From: Hibiscus mutabilis
Taxonomy: Eukaryota > Streptophyta > Magnoliopsida > Malvales > Malvaceae
DNA: 64,000 nt
Direction of reading: 5' to 3'
NCBI GenBank assembly: GCA_019671005.1
Contig: CM033718.1
Span: 31,760,508-31,824,507 of the forward strand
Part shown: piece after piece, positions 21,341 through 33,097 of the stretch
Numbering within the stretch: the stretch's first letter is position 1
How the letters are laid out: every line of letters begins with the position of its first letter
The notes under the pieces: model-generated
Seen by the model: the letters and a program-made list of their open reading frames with translations, nothing else
Database searches by the model: none
What the model was told of the DNA's origin: nothing
Position numbers and translations under genes: made by a program

Positions 21341-24300
21341 TTTAACACCCTAAATCCTAGCCTAGAAGTATTGAAACCAATTGCTTAAGTTGATAGGTTA
21401 ACTGAACCTAGAATTTAAGCTAAATTGATTAGTCAAGGATCTAATTGAATGAATGAAAGAACAAAGTGACCAAATTAAGGTGACCAACTTGTAAACTCTA
21501 GCAATTTTAAAGAATGCATGCTAAAGTTTCAATATTCCATAGTTTCCCTTGATTAAGTTAATATTAAGGATAAATTAAGGGACATATTGGACATTTCACA
21601 AATCCAATAACTTGGATTAGATGATTGTCATCATCTTCATCATTACACTAGTGCCGAATTGAAGAAGAGAAAAAGAGAGAAAGGAAAGCTTAAGGGAGAA
21701 AGCTTGAATCCATGCCCTACAACCTTGATTTAGCTCCAAATTAAGTCTAGATAGCTTAGTGAGTAAGATAATTACTTGTTTCTCTTGTAAATTTCATGTT
21801 TGAATTGTTTGAATTGAAATGGAAATGTGATTTGAGTGTATAGATGCTGGAAATGTGATGAACATGTAATATACTCATGTATAATTGTTGGAATTGATCT
21901 CAAAATTGTTAGATGACATGTTAGGTTGCATTACATGTTGAATTGTTGTGGTTATATGCTAGAAATTATGTGTAAGGAATGGTGTAACAAAACTAGGTTG
22001 CTGGAAATTTGAAATTGGATGTTAATGTAAGAATTGAATGGTTAGAACTTGTAATTGAGCTATTGAATTAATGAATTGATCATGATCATGTTTAGATAAT
22101 GTAAATTGGATGTTAAACAAGCTAAATTGTTAGCAACCAATGCTGAAAATGAAGGATAAAAGTATGAACATAGTCATATAGCCTAGAAACTGTTTTAGTA
22201 AGAACCTATTGTGTAAACATACAAAATTAAGCTTTGTAATCAAGTTTCTCTATTTTGGCTGCCTTGATTAATGAATTAAATTGACTAAACATGTTTAGGA
22301 TGCCATATGAAATGAATTATAGGGCCAAAACATTGGTTAAAATGAATTTAAGGAGTTAAAATGTGGATAGGTGCAATCTGCCCAGAATTGCTCTGTTCTG
22401 GGCAGTCACTTTGAAAATTCACCAAAAATTTTATAGATCAAATTCAGAGCTGAAATTTTAATGACATGAACCTTAGTATTTATACTTTCATTAGGTGAAA
22501 ACAGGATTGAAAACTGGGTCCTATGCTGGAAACTGTAAACAAAAATAGCTGGACAGTGCAAACTGTCCAGGCAGTGTAAATGCCCTGTCTTTGAACAATA
22601 AACTGTATTAATTGGGTAAGAAATAAAATGCAATTCTATCATGGTCTTATAGAAAATTTTTTTAGCTTTCCAACGGTATAAATTAATCGAAATTTTAACG
22701 TAGCAATTGAAAGATATGCATGTTTAAACATGTAGTGTGCAAGCTGCCAGGCAGCAGCAGTTAAGCTAGTTGGAAACTGTTTTGTACACAGTTTTATTGG
22801 ACTGTTTTGTAACAGATTGGGATAATTAGATCCTGCCTAGTCTTGTTTATTGAAATGTTGACAGAATTGTATGTATATGTTTATATGTATTGAAATAACC
22901 CTGCTGCCATGTTAAATTGTCTTGTGTATACATATTGATGAGTGTGTTTAATCATGAATTTGCTAGAGCAAGGAGTGAACTTGGTGGAAGGAGAGAAGGG
23001 AAATCATCCAAAGGCTAAGAACAAAGGAATAGCTATACAAGACAATTGCTAGCTTGCTTGGATTGTATTCTGAGTGTAGTTACCTCTAGGGTTAGGACTA
23101 GGTCCTAACCAATGTATTTTATTACATTCTTGACATGATAATGAATCTAAGCATGAACTTGACATAATAAGGGAAGGATGATTAAAGAAACACATGAAAC
23201 TTGATCCTAGTATTGAATACATGTCTATTTCGAAATGTTTATGCATGAATAGTGATAGCTTGGATGCTTGTATGTGCTATGATGCAACATGATTGAATGC
23301 TAAAGACTTGTTTGAGATATGATGTTATCTCATTTTGATGAAATGGATCTTGAAACCACTTGACTTGTGAGCTAAGGCTCAATAGCCTAAGGGCTTAACA
23401 TGAAATGATCTTGCTTGACATGAATATGATCTTGAACTTGATAATTTGAATAAATGGTAAATCAAACAACCTTGGTAGCTAGTTGGACTAGGTAGAAGGG
23501 CATGCCTTAGAGTCTATAGCTCATTGTGTACGGGTGGACTACGGTCCAGGGCTAAGGCCCCTATTTGGCAACAGACAGAGGGTACGTATGTGGTCTTTGG
23601 CGACCGTAGGAGGGTTGACCAGCACTACGGTGCATCTTGTGGCAACAGTTGGTTAGAGACTCGATTACCTATACAAACTAAGTTCCAAGGGGGTTGTTTA
23701 ATGAAATAACAAATGCAATAACAATTCAAATATACATGATACTTGTATTGAATGCCATGAAATATATGTTACTTGACTTCAAAGCATGACTCCTTGGTTT
23801 CTTGTCTTGCAAGCATGTTGCTTGATTTATGAATTATGACTTCTTGATGCTTATACTTGTTGGCCGAATGCTTGCTATCCTAGATAGGATAATCTTGATG
23901 CTTGAAAGACTAGATAAGGTCACTCTTGATGGTTGAAAGACTAGCTAAGACTACTCTAGTGCTTGGAAGCCTTAGCTAAGGTTACACTTGATTTTAAAGA
24001 CATGAAACTTGAAATAACAAAATGGATAGACTAGTTACTACCTCACTAAGTACATTTTGTACTTATCACTCTTGTTTCATTCTTCCCAACCTACAGGTTA
24101 AAGGATTCAAACATTTCTTGATCTTGAAGCTCGATTCCTTGAGCAAGAAGCATCTCACACAAGCTTGGTTAAAATATGATTCCATACTTGTTTTGTATCT
24201 CCTAGAATGGTGGCACTTGATGTATTTAAATAGCTTGAACATGCATTTTGAAAGTTTGTATATAATGTTTGATAGGCCTACAATGTTATGTATATAGTAT

Positions 24301-25190
24301 CATGTATGTGATGAACCTTGATAACATGTGATGGTTGATGTGTTGCAGCACATAAGATAATTTAAATGGAATGACTTAATGTTAATATAGTTATCTTGAT
24401 GACTTTCGAATGCTATGATCTTGTATATGGGATTGCTTGAATGGAAAGTAGGATGATGAGCCATGATGCTTGCTTGTACCCTAATCGAATTGCCTTGACA
24501 TATAGGGTCACTTGAATGTAACAATACTTGCTTTCAGTGAGATGTATGCTTGTGGATGTGATTGTCGACTGTATGGGATGGAATTAAGCTTGAATGTAAC
24601 TAGATACATGCCTTGTGTTTGCTTTTGGTGATATGGCCGAATGGTACGATTTGAAATAGGCTTGAATGGAACTAACTTCATGAAATATTAGATATTCAAG
24701 AAACATGTTAGAAACCTAAGGATAAAATGTACATATAATAAGCTAGAAAATAATTGAATCGAATTGAAAGCATGTAATACTAAGGTAATTCGAATAAGAT
24801 AGGTAACAAAGGTTAAATGTTGTAATATGAATCGTGTTAGTAATGTATGCATGAAAGAAGAAAAATTTAAAGGCCATGTTCGAATGGATGTTGTATGAGT
24901 ATTAAGCAATTGTATGTTACTTGTATGCTAAGAAATATATGTTTGGTTGCTTTGCTAGCCTTGTTCATTGTTTGTTTTATTTTAGTTCGAATGATTGTTT
25001 CTTCTAGCTTGATAATTGTCGAATACTTTGGATGGTTATTGAAGTCAAGTATGATTGTGTAATGCTTGTATTGTCCTTGCCTTGTCTATGTCTTGCTTGG
25101 TTCGAATGTCATACATTGTCTTGTCCTTTCTTCCTTGCTAAGTAACACTCCCGAACCGAGTTACTACTAGCCCGGGTAGAGGGTGTTACA
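21341..25190 (+). repeat. 3.85-kb solo LTR inserted in gag of element B, opposite orientation (TSD AATGT)
   Basis: AATGT lies at 21336-21340 and again at 25191-25195. The LTR begins TTTAACACCCTAAATCC (first G of TG lost) and ends GAGGGTGTTACA. It matches the LTRs at 4236-6599 and 513-4235 in reverse complement, and its conserved module at about 23490-23680 runs on the plus strand (GGACTACGGTCC, TTTGGCGACCG, GGCAACAGTTGGTTAGAGAC). It holds no gag or pol. Host gag text on both sides is contiguous when it is removed. This is the clearest solo LTR in the window. Confidence 0.85.
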
Positions 25191-25617
25191 AATGTAGCAC
25201 CTCATCAGCAAGCAACGTGAGGGCACACTCTAATTTGTGTTCATCTGCACAATACAACTATTTATTCAAGTTTCTCAAGGTGTTGTCCAGCCAATACTCA
25301 GTGACCTCAGGATTTTCATCAACCTGACCGATAAAGTATAGGCCTGATACTGCGATAGCTTGCCAATAGGGGCTCGTGTATATTGGACAGCAGGAGCAAT
25401 AGGTTGTGGAGTCTACTTGGCCCTTATAGTAGCCATAAACTGCTTAACATATCACCCATGTTCCTAGAACACTCGACCTGAGTAGTCTACACCTCAGGTC
25501 CGGTGCCTTGCGCAAGAGGATCCTACTGAATTGGAGGATATCCCCCATTATCTCCTCGCCATGGGTTAAGGATCCCGTAGCAGGCTCAATGATATGAGCT
25601 TCATTTGTTTCTGACAT
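25191..25617 (-). pseudogene. Element B gag, N-terminal part
   Basis: The likely start is the ATG at 25617 (MSETNEAHIIEPAT), about 130 bases downstream of the PBS on the minus strand; element D has a similar MSERN start. The frame opened upstream of this ATG stops at 25444. Beyond it, segments homologous to the C and D gag are visible (LDKL/AEYWL-type text near 25270-25400) up to the interrupted site at 25195. Gag forms the cytoplasmic virus-like particle. Confidence 0.7.
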
Positions 25618-25747
25618 ATTTATAATATAGGAAGATCGGATTAGTCGAGAAGTCACAATATATACAATATATAACTCTTAGGTGGCAAAGTAACACAATA
25701 ACAATGCAATAGACTTCAGTTTAGTCCTAGAATCGACTAAACTCTAC

Positions 25748-25760
25748 CTCTGATACTACA
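25748..25760 (-). other. Primer binding site of element B (diverged tRNA-iMet type)
   Basis: The minus strand reads TGTAGTATCAGAG, two bases after the LTR. The canonical plant tRNA-iMet site is TGGTATCAGAG, so this copy is altered by a small change near its start. Confidence 0.6.
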
Positions 25761-25762
25761 AT

Positions 25763-27028
25763 TGTAATACCCTATTCTCGGTCTAGTAGAGAATCGGATC
25801 AAAAAGTGTTAATGGTGAACAGTACGGTGAACGGTGCAATATCTTTCAACAAGAATTCAATGCAAGACAATACAATGCAATACAATATCAATACACTGAG
25901 GCAACAGATCGATACGAAACTACAATAATCAGATTATGGCCAATTTTAAACTTTTACAACTTTTAGGGACTAAACTATAAATTCTAGGAATTAGGGGGTT
26001 TTATCTGAAATTAACCAAACGACTATGTAATTCAATCAGTAACCAGTATGTCTACAAATTTTCATGTTAATCTGATGTCATTTACCCATTCAATTACACT
26101 TACCAAGATTCAGGGACCAATAAGCAATGTTTCAATACTGTGATCAATGACTTAAAACAGATTTAACCGCTCCCGTACCAAAACACTATAGGTCATATCG
26201 GTATAGAACAATTGGATTATGTATTTCAGACTTCATTTCCCAAACTCGTTTCGATACGGTATCGGTACGACATGCAAGGGTGATAACCTAAATTCCAGCA
26301 ACTCAAGAACTCATTTCGGTACAGCTCAAGATGTACCGGTACCAGTTGACTTTCATTGACCCGTTTTGATATGCTCCTAGAGCCGTATCGACGCGATTAA
26401 AATCATAAATGCTTCTATGAGTTTTCGTATCAAAACACCTTTAGGCCGTCTTGATATTCCTAGGTTAACCTGAGCTTTGACTGACCAAATATGCGCAGCC
26501 GTACTGAAACAGGTGAACCCGTATCAGTACACCTTGCAGTGTAATAACAGATTTTATCTGGTTTTTATCCTATTTAACATGTTGAATGATGACCAAATGC
26601 AATGAAATTTTACCAGCAATATTCAATAACTATAATCTACTAGCATGTCAAATTTTAGGGCCATTTGAATCCATTTACTAGGTTTTCACCTTTTAGTGCC
26701 AAAATATGCATATTTGGCCAATTTTAAGCTACACTAAAAAAGCCTTTTTGAGCCTTGAATACTATTACAATGCAAGCATGTCTTATTCACAACAAAAGGG
26801 CCTAGTTACTTTGCCACCATCCTAGTAGTGTATAGAGACAAGGTACATTACTTATCCTTGTTTGTGACTTGCCAAAATCTTTGACTTCACCGATCTTCGA
26901 CTAGGAACCTCTTAACCTAAAATGTATGAAATGAAATGCATTAGATATACTTTGCCTAGTGAGGAAGTCAAGACTATTAACAATATCAAGGGAATGCATT
27001 CCAAATCATATTTTAGCAATAACGATGC
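25763..27028 (-). repeat. Element B 5' LTR, right part missing
   Basis: Begins TGTAATACCCTATTCTCGG next to the PBS. From about 26793 it matches the 3' LTR from 9690. It is cut at ~27028 by fusion to pol of element C. An internal tract at 26160-26540 is rich in CGGTAC/GGTATCGGTAC/ACCGGTACC words. No gene is seen. Confidence 0.7.
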
Positions 27029-28440
27029 ATTCCAAATCACTGAAGACTGTATAGTCTTTTCCTAACTCAAGTTGTGTCAGGATTGGAGCATGGGTAAGAA
27101 CTTGCTTTAATTGGTTGAGCTTCGTTGCTGATTTTTTGGCCAAACAAAAGCCTCGTCTTTCCGGAGTAGCTTTGTTAAAGATGTTGCTAAAGTGGAGAAT
27201 CCTTTAACTAGCCTCTGATAATATCCGGCTAGGCCCAAAAAGCTTCTAACTTCCTGAACATTCCTTAGCAGCATCCAATCGACTATCGATTAAAATTTAT
27301 TTGGATCCACCTTTATTCCTTCAACAAAAATCACATGGCCGAGGAAAGACACTTCGGATTGCCAAAATTTGCATTTGCTAAGCTTTGCAAAGAGTTGATG
27401 TTCTCGAAGGGTTTGTCATCAATAAAAACCACCACTAACCTATCTATGAATGGTTTGAAGACTCAGTTCATAAGGTCTATGAATGCGGCCACAACATTGG
27501 TTAGGCTGAATGGCGTCACATAGAATTCAAAATGACCATACTAAGTTCTGAATGCCTTTTTTGGTACATCCAACTCCTTATCTCTCATCTGATAATGACC
27601 GAATAGAAGATCAATTTTTGAAAACATGGTAGCATCCTTAAGCTGATCGAACAAGTCTTCAATTCTTGGCAACGAATACTTGTTCTTGATGGCGAGCTAA
27701 TTAAGTTCTTGATAATCGATGCAAAGCCTCATCGATCCATCCCTCTTTTTGACAAACAACACTAGAGCTCCCCAAGGAGATGAACTAGGCCTGATAAAGC
27801 CTTTATCTTGTAACTCTTTTGAATGATTTTGGAGCTCCTTTAGTTCAATCAGGGTCGTCTGATAGGTGGTGATGGACAAATGATTAGATTCAGGTTGAAC
27901 TTTGATCCTAAATTCTACCTCTCGGGTTATAGGTAATCCTGGAAGTTCCTTGAGAAATACTTTAGGAAATTTAGAAATGGTAAGAATAGATTCTAAGGTA
28001 GGCTGAGTCTTATCAAGTTCAAACATGGCAGCAAAAACAAAATCTGGTTTTAAGGGCTTATTATCTAAGATGAGTATAGATTCTTTACCCAATCTATGAA
28101 TAAAATGTCTATTCTTATTACAATCTACCCAAGCTTTGTGTTTTTCTAGCTAATCTAACCCCAGGATGAGATCGAATTCGTTAAAAGGCAGGGCTAACAG
28201 ATTGACAGGAAAAGGGATGCCTTGAATGAACAATGGATAATTTTTACATAGTCGGTTTACAACAACCTTATCTCCTAATGGGTTTGTAGCAACCAGGTTA
28301 TAGTTTGTAGGTTCAGGTTTTAGCTTAAATTTTTCAATAAGATTAGAGCAAATAAAATAATAGGTAGAGCCATATTCAAATAGAGCATAAATAGGGTGCG
28401 TATATAACTCGATTGTACCTACAGTCACATGAAGGGAGTT
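27029..28440 (-). pseudogene. Element C pol: protease, RT, start of RNase H (broken)
   Basis: From 28428 leftward, the protease reads ALFEYGSTYYFIC. The family has LFDSGSTHSFIC, so the catalytic Asp is Glu and the protease should be dead. Its end reads FNEFDLILGLD. The linker and RT fingers follow at 28092-27697 (FPKVFLKELPGLP, DKGFIRPSSSPWGA, VLFVKKRDGSMRLCIDYQELN), then diverged palm and thumb text to 27130 and the RNase H start at ~27040. Near 27410 about 70 bp that encode the end of the FIDDILIYS region in D are missing. The left end at 27029 is a deletion junction. Confidence 0.8.
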
Positions 28441-29729
28441 TTCTTCTTCAAGGCCTCGAACATGATATACTCGAGCAGGTGCTCAAAATTCTTGGTGAGT
28501 AGCATTTGAGGGCTGAACCTGATTCTTTCTGTAATTGCTAGACTGGGCTTGTTTAGGTCATTTTCCCCTAGGTGACTGAATAGGGTTCGGATTCTTCAGA
28601 ACATGAGTCAGAAGGTTTTTAGGATTTTGAGGCCAGTCCTTGATGTAGTGATCTGATCCTCCACACATGAAACATGCATTCGCTTGCCTAATGCAGTAAC
28701 CTGTATGTTTATTCTGACATAAATTGCAAGTGGGAGCTTGTGAATCCCTTCCTAAATTCCCCGTGCTTAAGATAGAAACTGAAGGTGCCAAAGATTTAAC
28801 TATGTTCTATGGCTTATGCAAGAGTTTAGTATTCGGAGAAGAGTTGAAATTTGAGGAACCTCCTCCTTGATGCTTCGGCTTTTTAAATTCCCTATGGGAT
28901 TTGTTATCATCTCTCGATCTTTTGTCATTCTAAGAATGATTCCCTTTCCTCTTTTTGGATGCTTTCATTTTGGCTTCGTTGGCTATAGCTCGATTCACGA
29001 ATTCTTGAAATCAGTGATTCCCAGAGCTGTAAACATAAGACCCAATTCATCGTTGAGTTCATCAAAAAACATTCAACATTTATTTTCTTCTTTCTTGATG
29101 AACTCAGACCTGTATTTGCAATATTTACAAAAGTCACCAACATATTACTCTATTAGCCTACCCCCTTGCTTTAGATACAAGAAACATATTCTGCATTCAG
29201 CGAGATATTGTTCACTTATGTATTTCTTTCGAATTCCTTTGAGGAAGAATTCCCAAGTGATAGCATTATTAGGAGCAGTAAGGGTTGTAGTTTCCTACCA
29301 ACTAAGTGCTTCATCAGCAAGAAGGGCTATGGCACACTCCAGCTTATGTTGATCTAAACATTATAATTGTTTAGTCAAAATCCTGGTAGTGGTCTCCAAC
29401 CAGTATTCTGCTACTTCAGGGTTTTCATCAACTATTCCCGAGAAGGTATAAGCTCTATCTTGAGCTAGCTTGTCAATTGGTGCTCTAGATTGAACCACCA
29501 CCACAGGTGCAGGACAAGAATTCTGCCTTAAAGAATCAACAAACTGATTAAACATTTATGTCATACTGAGGAAACATTCCCTTTGTACTAGATTGGTTGG
29601 AGGAGCTTCAGGTTGTGGTTCAGCAACCTTCTAGGGATTATGTTGCTCCTAATTCATCCTCACACTTCCTCCATCAGTGGAGGAAGTAGCTAGGTTATCA
29701 TTGTCCCGAGTCAGATATGTTTCAGATAT
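28441..29729 (-). pseudogene. Element C gag (broken)
   Basis: The position equivalent to the gag start of element D reads ATA instead of ATG (minus strand, 29729-29727). N-terminal text is visible at 29555-29361 (IDKLAQDRAYTFSGIVDENP, AEYWLETTTRILTKQL). Then comes the capsid-type segment in broken frames to about 28925, and zinc-knuckle text at 28791-28558 (CNLCQNKHTGYC and CFMCGGSDHYIKDW, the last Cys replaced by Trp). Stops and shifts separate these blocks. Plus-strand ORFs here (for example 28867-29352) are antisense shadows. Confidence 0.8.
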
Positions 29730-29864
29730 CTGAAAGGTTGATAGCATCCAAAAGGTGATGCAACATAAAGCAAAAGTATATATCGAATTCAACTCCTAGG
29801 TGGAACATAAAGCAAAAGATGATGCAACATAACTCGGTTTAATCTTAGAATCGACTAAACCTTA

Positions 29865-29876
29865 GCTCTGATACCA
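29865..29876 (-). other. Primer binding site of element C (tRNA-iMet)
   Basis: The minus strand reads TGGTATCAGAGC, matching the 3' end of plant initiator tRNA-Met, two bases downstream of the LTR edge. This is the canonical primer type for chromoviruses and many other plant LTR elements. Confidence 0.85.
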
Positions 29877-29878
29877 AT

Positions 29879-32800
29879 TGTAACACCCCTAACCCAGTTT
29901 GGGATAAGCCGAGCTAAGTAGTGTTAAGAAGAGAGAAGAGGGGAGGCCTATTATTGGAAGGTCATCCAAACACAAGGCAAGAAACAATAACATAAGGATT
30001 CAAGACTAAAACATCAACACACAATGATCCGAATAGCTACTTGATATCGAGAAAGCCAAATTAAATGTGTCTATCAAATTCCATACCATGGAACATAAAA
30101 GTTCTAAATGATAGCCTATACTATAAAAGTTCCAAACCATAACCAAATGATTTTCCCTAATTACTAGCTATTCACATGCTTTCATACAAGATACATGTCT
30201 TGAACATGTTATCAATATGAAATTCCGAACCTTTAAACCATAACATAAACTTCACAAGGCAATTCATGTTATTAGATCGAACCAAGCCTAAGAATCCAGA
30301 TCAACAAGGTGTCCCAACTTTAACGAGCGGTAAAGGTTCAAGACTTCTTTTTATAACCCTAAAATTGTATATATGTTTCGAACATATAAGGTCCAAGAGC
30401 ATATATTACCCCATTATAAACAAGACATATCACCAATTCGAAATACAAGAATAGCCACATACATTAAACAAGAATTATCCTTGAACTAACAATCGAACAA
30501 AACATGTATATCAACAACCATTTACACACCAACCAAAACAAGAAACATGCTAAATAAGCAATCACCCAACAAGCATGATGGGTCCATTACATACATGAAA
30601 TCCTTAAGTATTTATAATTTACATAACCCAAAAGACAAACAAGATGTGATTAGCTAAGTTATATACATATGTGCCACCTACTAGGAGTTCTAGGAATTAC
30701 AAAACATACTTTGAGCCTTCTTATGATTTTTGCCTAAGTTGCCCAGCTTAGATCAAAACAAGCTTATCCTAAAATGTATCAAGAGGAGTAGATAGTAAGT
30801 AAGATTGCTTAGTGAGGTGGTTCAAGGTCAAACAAAACATGTAGCAACAATAAGCTAGATAACTCAAGAGTATACTCAACTTTACAACAAGTTCTAACAT
30901 GAACAAGATAGATTGCTATCATTCGAATATTAACATGGTCATGTAATGGATCACACAAATCTGCCTTCACATGCTTAAATACAACAATAGAGACGTTAAA
31001 CATATCATACCCAAAAAAAACATTGGTTACTTACGGAGAAAGCTAAGCAAATCAGATCATAAAGGCTAGAATGTTATAAGCATCATAAGATATCAAGTTA
31101 ACTTTATTAGTGTATTTACAAATATCACATATTGTCATTAACATAGCCTTGATTAACAAGTAGTCTAGATACTCGAATCCCCAACCAACTGTCGTCAAAC
31201 AAGTGGTACTTGAAGTACCGATCAATCCTTCCTACTGTCGCCAAATGACCACAAACACTTCCCTGATACTGTCGCCAAATAAGGACCGTAGTCCACCGTA
31301 ACATGAGCTCTATGGACTCTATGGCATGCCAATTGTACCTAAGACTGACTTGAAACCAAGGCTTTCCATTTAATCTTGTCAAATCAATTACGTAGTTGAG
31401 TTTGATCACTTAATCAAAGATTCAGATGATCATAACTTATTCATAGCAGCTCATGATTATAGTGTCACACAACAAGGCTAAATTTTCATTATAAGTTATT
31501 AGTACAAACATGTACACGTCACATTCAAAATATATCATCTCCTAGCTCTAGTAAAGCCTATTCTCAAGTACTTACCTTGAAGTACGTACCTCCAGTCCAA
31601 GCTAGCATTTACAAGCATAACACAACCCAAAAAACCAAAAACAAACTAGGCAATTCAATATAAATAGTGCTCGGAGTAGCTATAAGCTTATCTTGAGGCT
31701 TTAAACTACACTAACAGGTTGTTTCACGCTAATTCTGCTCCCGATCACAATTCCTTTTTGTTTTTCTATCATATGATCTACTTTAGCCTCTTCTTTGATA
31801 ATTCCCTCTTGCTCTAACAATTTACAAAGAGTGATTGTATTTAGAAGCATTTTCATCACTAGGTTATTCACAAAAACTACTCAAGCTTGTAAGCTCGCAA
31901 AAATGTACACTAGGCAACTCATAATACTTCTAAATGCCAAGACATCCCCTAATTACATGATCACAATTAAATGTACAAAAAAGTCCACTAATCACATTCC
32001 TATTCAAAACTGTCCATTTACTCAATTTGCATTTTTTTGTGCATCAAAATAACTCCCCAACACGATTATATTCACACAAGCAGTCCAATTAATTATCATA
32101 GATTTCTAGAACAGCCGTAAGCATCAAAATTATTCATTTGATCATGTCTAGTTAGTCCTCAATTATCAAATCTGTCCAAAACAATCCCTAAATCCTATAC
32201 ATACAATTTGTACACATAAAACAACCCCCAAACATTTTTTATAAGTACAGGGCAGTCCCAAATTCCAAGGTTTTAAATCAACACAGCCCTTAAGCACCTT
32301 CTTAACTATTTCCCCTATTTTTATATAAGCAAAAATAGTCCTCTAGCATTGTTAACTCACGCAAAACAATCCTTGGAAAGATACAATCTTACAAGGCAAT
32401 CCCAAACAAGCAACTAGCTAGATTTTACAACATATAGCAGCAATTCAATCATCCAAAATTTTATCAAATTAATTCTTTGACAAACAATTTATCCCTACAT
32501 CATTTGAACAACCCTCTACCACAATTATCAACTTCAATACCTTAACACTATATTAACATTCCAATGACTTAAGAATCATGTTTCATAAATTCAATTCTTA
32601 AACAACAAGATTGCAAATTAAAACCCTTGATAGATTTAAATTAAGAGATGCTTACATCCTTATTGTTAAATAGGACAGAATCTAAGAATGACAACACCAA
32701 ATCAAGCTCCAAAATGTGATTTCCATGGATGAAATCTCTTTTCCCTCTCTCTCACTATGCTTCAACCTAAGGGTGGAAGATGGAGAAGTGATATCCATTT

Positions 32801-33075
32801 CTCCCTCTTTTGCCAAGCTTACCTCGTCCCCTTTCCATTTGTACGCATTAGACAAAGACACATATTCATGTCCCACTTGAATTTTTAATTTTGCATGCAA
32901 GCCACTAACCCTTAAAGTTTTCGGTTTAGTCATTTTAATTTAGCTAACAAACTCTTGATTTTTTTTTGCTAAGTGGTTCTTATTTTATTCAATCATTAAA
33001 TCCAAAGCCACAAATAAAATCAAATTAAGTCACACATGATACTAATTACTTCTAAGTCATTTTTGGGGTGTTGTA
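29879..33075 (-). repeat. LTR shared by elements C and D (3.2 kb)
   Basis: The left edge TGTAACACCCCTAACCC follows the PBS of C. The right edge TTTTTGGGGTGTTGTA (from TGTTACA) abuts the PPT of D. The conserved module is at 31160-31345 (CCCCAACCAACTGTCG, GACCGTAGTCCACC, CTCTATGGCATGCC). It is collinear with the D 5' LTR except for a 1.1-kb stretch absent there. No gene is seen. Confidence 0.8.
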
Positions 33076-33097
33076 ATCCTCCCCCCTAAAAAAATTC
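33076..33097 (-). other. Polypurine tract of element D
   Basis: The minus strand reads TTTTTTTAGGGGGGAGGAT directly before the LTR start, equivalent to the tracts of A and B. Confidence 0.65.

Larger units (their letters stand above)
9661..27028 (-). mobile_element. Element B: Ty3/gypsy chromovirus split by two solo LTRs
   Basis: On the minus strand: 5' LTR part (25763-27028), PBS (25748-25760), gag (25617 to 20440), protease and RT (20439 to 19547, continuing at 13938), RNase H, integrase and chromodomain (to 11539), PPT, 3' LTR (9661-11516). Two solo LTRs lie inside it: one in the RT with TSD ATTGG and one in gag with TSD AATGT. Removing them makes the gag-pol text collinear again. Both terminal LTRs are truncated on their outer sides, so no target duplication of B itself remains. 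Confidence 0.8.

Noticed and set aside
28867..29352. 161-codon plus-strand ORF
   Set aside because: Antisense to element C gag, whose minus-strand motifs are clear; the plus-strand reading has no recognisable domain.
29860..29876. tRNA gene fragment
   Set aside because: The match to tRNA-iMet is limited to the 3'-end complement next to an LTR, as expected of a primer binding site; no cloverleaf flanks it.
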